From: Conidiobolus incongruus B7586
Lineage: Eukaryota; Entomophthoromycota; Entomophthoromycetes; Entomophthorales; Conidiobolaceae
Direction of reading: 5' to 3'
Assembly: GCA_000697335.1 (NCBI GenBank)
Contig: JNEM01013526.1
Span: 1-22,732 of the forward strand
DNA: 22,732 nucleotides
Shown here: positions 20,870 through 22,732 of the stretch, in pieces
Position numbering within the stretch: the first letter of the stretch is position 1
Layout: every line of letters begins with the position of its first letter
Program-made: the position numbers and the translations under genes
Notes under the pieces: generated by a model
Seen by the model: only the letters and a program-made list of their open reading frames with translations
Told to the model about the DNA's origin: nothing
The model's database searches: none

Positions 20870-22155
20870 TACGTTTAGTGAGTCAATCTTTCAAAATTTA
20901 ATTCACTTACTCTCGCTTGTTCAGTTGGATCCAATAATGATTTCACTCTACAGTGTATAATATCTTTTAATTATTATGTTAATTATAGAATATTCGGCTA
21001 ATGCTAAGTCTAAAGCTAAATTACTATAGAATCTTTGATCTAAGTGCCATACTATAAATAAAAGTAGTTATTTATATTATTTGAAGCTTCAAGCCAAAAA
21101 TCAAATAAGCAAATAAATATGAATAATGTTGTGAAAATCACCATTATGCCAGGTATATCAATTTCCCACTTATCAGTTAAATCTTGATAATATATCCAAT
21201 TCAAGTGATGAGCTTAGCCATAATAGCAACTAATGGTAATCAAACTCAGAGTATACTAATCCAAAAGAGATTGATATTACTGACAATAAGTTGATTTTCA
21301 AATTAAAAACAGTTAATAATACTCCCTTTGATTCAAATTTTAAAATTTTCTAATAATAAGATATATTCAATCTTATGATCTTATAAGATTTTGAGTTTAT
21401 ATTGTTATATCATTAGAAAATTTTCAATTAAAAATAAGCTAAAATCATAATGATATTAATTTGATCATGATATTATGTATATATTGTTAACATTTTTCTT
21501 CAATTCTTTATAACCCATTTTTTCCTAAAAAATTTTTGAAATCAATACAATATTATAATTAGAAAATAGCTGGAATCATGTTAATTAATTTGAGTAACTT
21601 ATCTTATACTGAAATTGGGAGTAAGTATTGAACATTTACCAATTATATATTATTTAGGATACTGAGAATATGCTATGTTATTCTCAATACAACTAAACTC
21701 TCCTATTCTAATGAATATCAATGATGACCTAATTGGAGTTTTTGGTGAAAATGTCAGTCATATGCAATAAAATTGGACTCGTGACATTTTTCACCATATT
21801 TGATAAAATATCTTACCATATTGCAATTGTTCTTGAAGGTGTAATTTACAAGGTCAGAAGTTTCAGAATTGCGTATATCCATGGCTTTTATGTCTTCAGT
21901 TACTGTAATTCTGATCAAATATTCACAGATCATTTGTTATCCCAAACCGGCGAGATAATTGTAATTCGGATCTCTACGATACCACAGCTACTGAACACAA
22001 AGCATCTTTTACTCTAGAGCTCAGTGAATTTATCTCGGTCCACCAGTGCACCAATACGATCAATTCTCCATTTTTGTCACATTTGTCAATATAATCATGA
22101 TTTTAACAATTTAAACTAGGATTTTGTGATTGTATATTCGCAGAGACTTTGTCAT
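20870..22155 (-). pseudogene. Epoxide hydrolase-type alpha/beta hydrolase pseudogene 2
   Basis: It aligns with the intact gene from the start codon (22155; MTKSLRIYNH against MSKSPIHYNH) to exon 8 (near 20968-20870, with TTGGATCC in common on the + strand). Exon 1 keeps NGELIVLVH, but the oxyanion motif reads HWWTE instead of HGFPE. Exon 2 keeps the LAGLG equivalent and the FKNNCN stretch, and the nucleophile motif GHDW is lost (AYD then a stop). The middle part (about 21250-21640) is strongly decayed and expanded with AT-rich sequence. Many stops and frame changes make it non-functional. It lies in the same orientation as the other two copies, which points to tandem duplication. Confidence 0.82.
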
Positions 22156-22732
22156 TAATTTTAGTTTTAGCTAAAAAAATATTCCAAGTAATATCAATAC
22201 TTAATTTGATATAAATTTAAATTTTATACTAATAATTTAAATATTTAATATTTTATTTATTGTATTATATATTATCTAATTATATTATTATTTTAAGTTT
22301 TTAATTTATTTATCAAAATTTTTATTTTGCAAAAATATTTTATTTATATTAGAATTATATATAGTTCTTTATTATTCCAGATAAATTAATATATCTTTAT
22401 ATAAATTTATTTAATCCGATATTGAATATATATATATTTAATTTTTTTTAAAAACACTTTGAAATTATAATGAGATTTATAATTAAAAATTTTTATCATA
22501 TATTTAATTCCATGTAAAAATATTGATTTTCATTATAATTTCAAAATATATTTAACCCTTTAAATTGATAAACATTGGATTATTTATATTAATACTCTTA
22601 TTTTTGCCGTTTGAGTAAGATTATACCATGAATTATTTATTACCTTATATTTTTTTGAATACATTACTAATTATAATTTGCTTTAATTTTAAAATTTATA
22701 TAAAATTTAATTTTAAAATATATATTTATTTT
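22156..22732. other. AT-rich spacer at the right edge
   Basis: This is upstream of hydrolase pseudogene 2 and extremely AT-rich. No gene, repeat or promoter is recognised, and there is no TATA box with a C-rich follow-on like that before the intact copy. Confidence 0.6.

Noticed and set aside
21733-22017. 94-codon open stretch on the + strand
   Set aside because: It is antisense to exons 1-2 of hydrolase pseudogene 2.
1-22732. CRISPR array, bacterial operon structure or plasmid origin
   Set aside because: There are no regularly spaced repeats, and spliceosomal introns show the DNA is eukaryotic nuclear sequence.

Overview
The window looks like nuclear DNA of a very AT-rich fungus. It carries a protein resembling the C-terminal half of the polarity scaffold Bem1/Scd2, short GT-AG introns of 45-56 bp, long AT-rich spacers and decayed mariner transposons. 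An early-diverging (Zoopagomycota/Entomophthoromycotina-like) fungus is my guess, not a demonstrated placement. The genetic code appears standard: the host genes use CAA for Gln and TGG for Trp and end in TGA, TAG and TAA.

Layout, left to right. 1-472 is the end of a decayed mariner copy (copy D). 473-3778 is mostly non-coding, with a faint decayed coding trace at 1500-2330. 3779-4978 (+) is an intact single-exon PX-PB1 protein. 5604-6923 (-) is a near-complete mariner element (copy A) whose transposase frame spans 345 codons with four internal stops. 6924-8185 holds an unrecognised, probably broken minus-strand gene that ends where mariner copy B (8186-9501, -) begins. 11289-11922 (+) is a four-exon gene that I read as a short clathrin light chain. 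13600-22155 (-) is a tandem array of three epoxide-hydrolase-type alpha/beta hydrolases. The middle one (17137-18501, eight exons, 338 aa) is intact and the two flanking copies are pseudogenes. Mariner copy C (14060-15363, +) sits inside exon 5 of the first pseudogene. The remainder is AT-rich spacer.

The intact host genes have unrelated jobs: cell polarity or membrane signalling (PX-PB1), vesicle coats (clathrin light chain) and epoxide or xenobiotic hydrolysis. They do not form a pathway or cluster. The main story is genome dynamics. One hydrolase gene survives among dead duplicates. A mariner family about 1.3 kb long, with TTAC...GTAA ends and TA target duplications, has decayed in four copies, mostly by C-to-T and G-to-A changes. 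I found no clearly novel biological system. The best leads are the decay pattern of the mariner copies, the SH3-less Bem1-like protein and two GC-richer protein-like islands that I could not identify.
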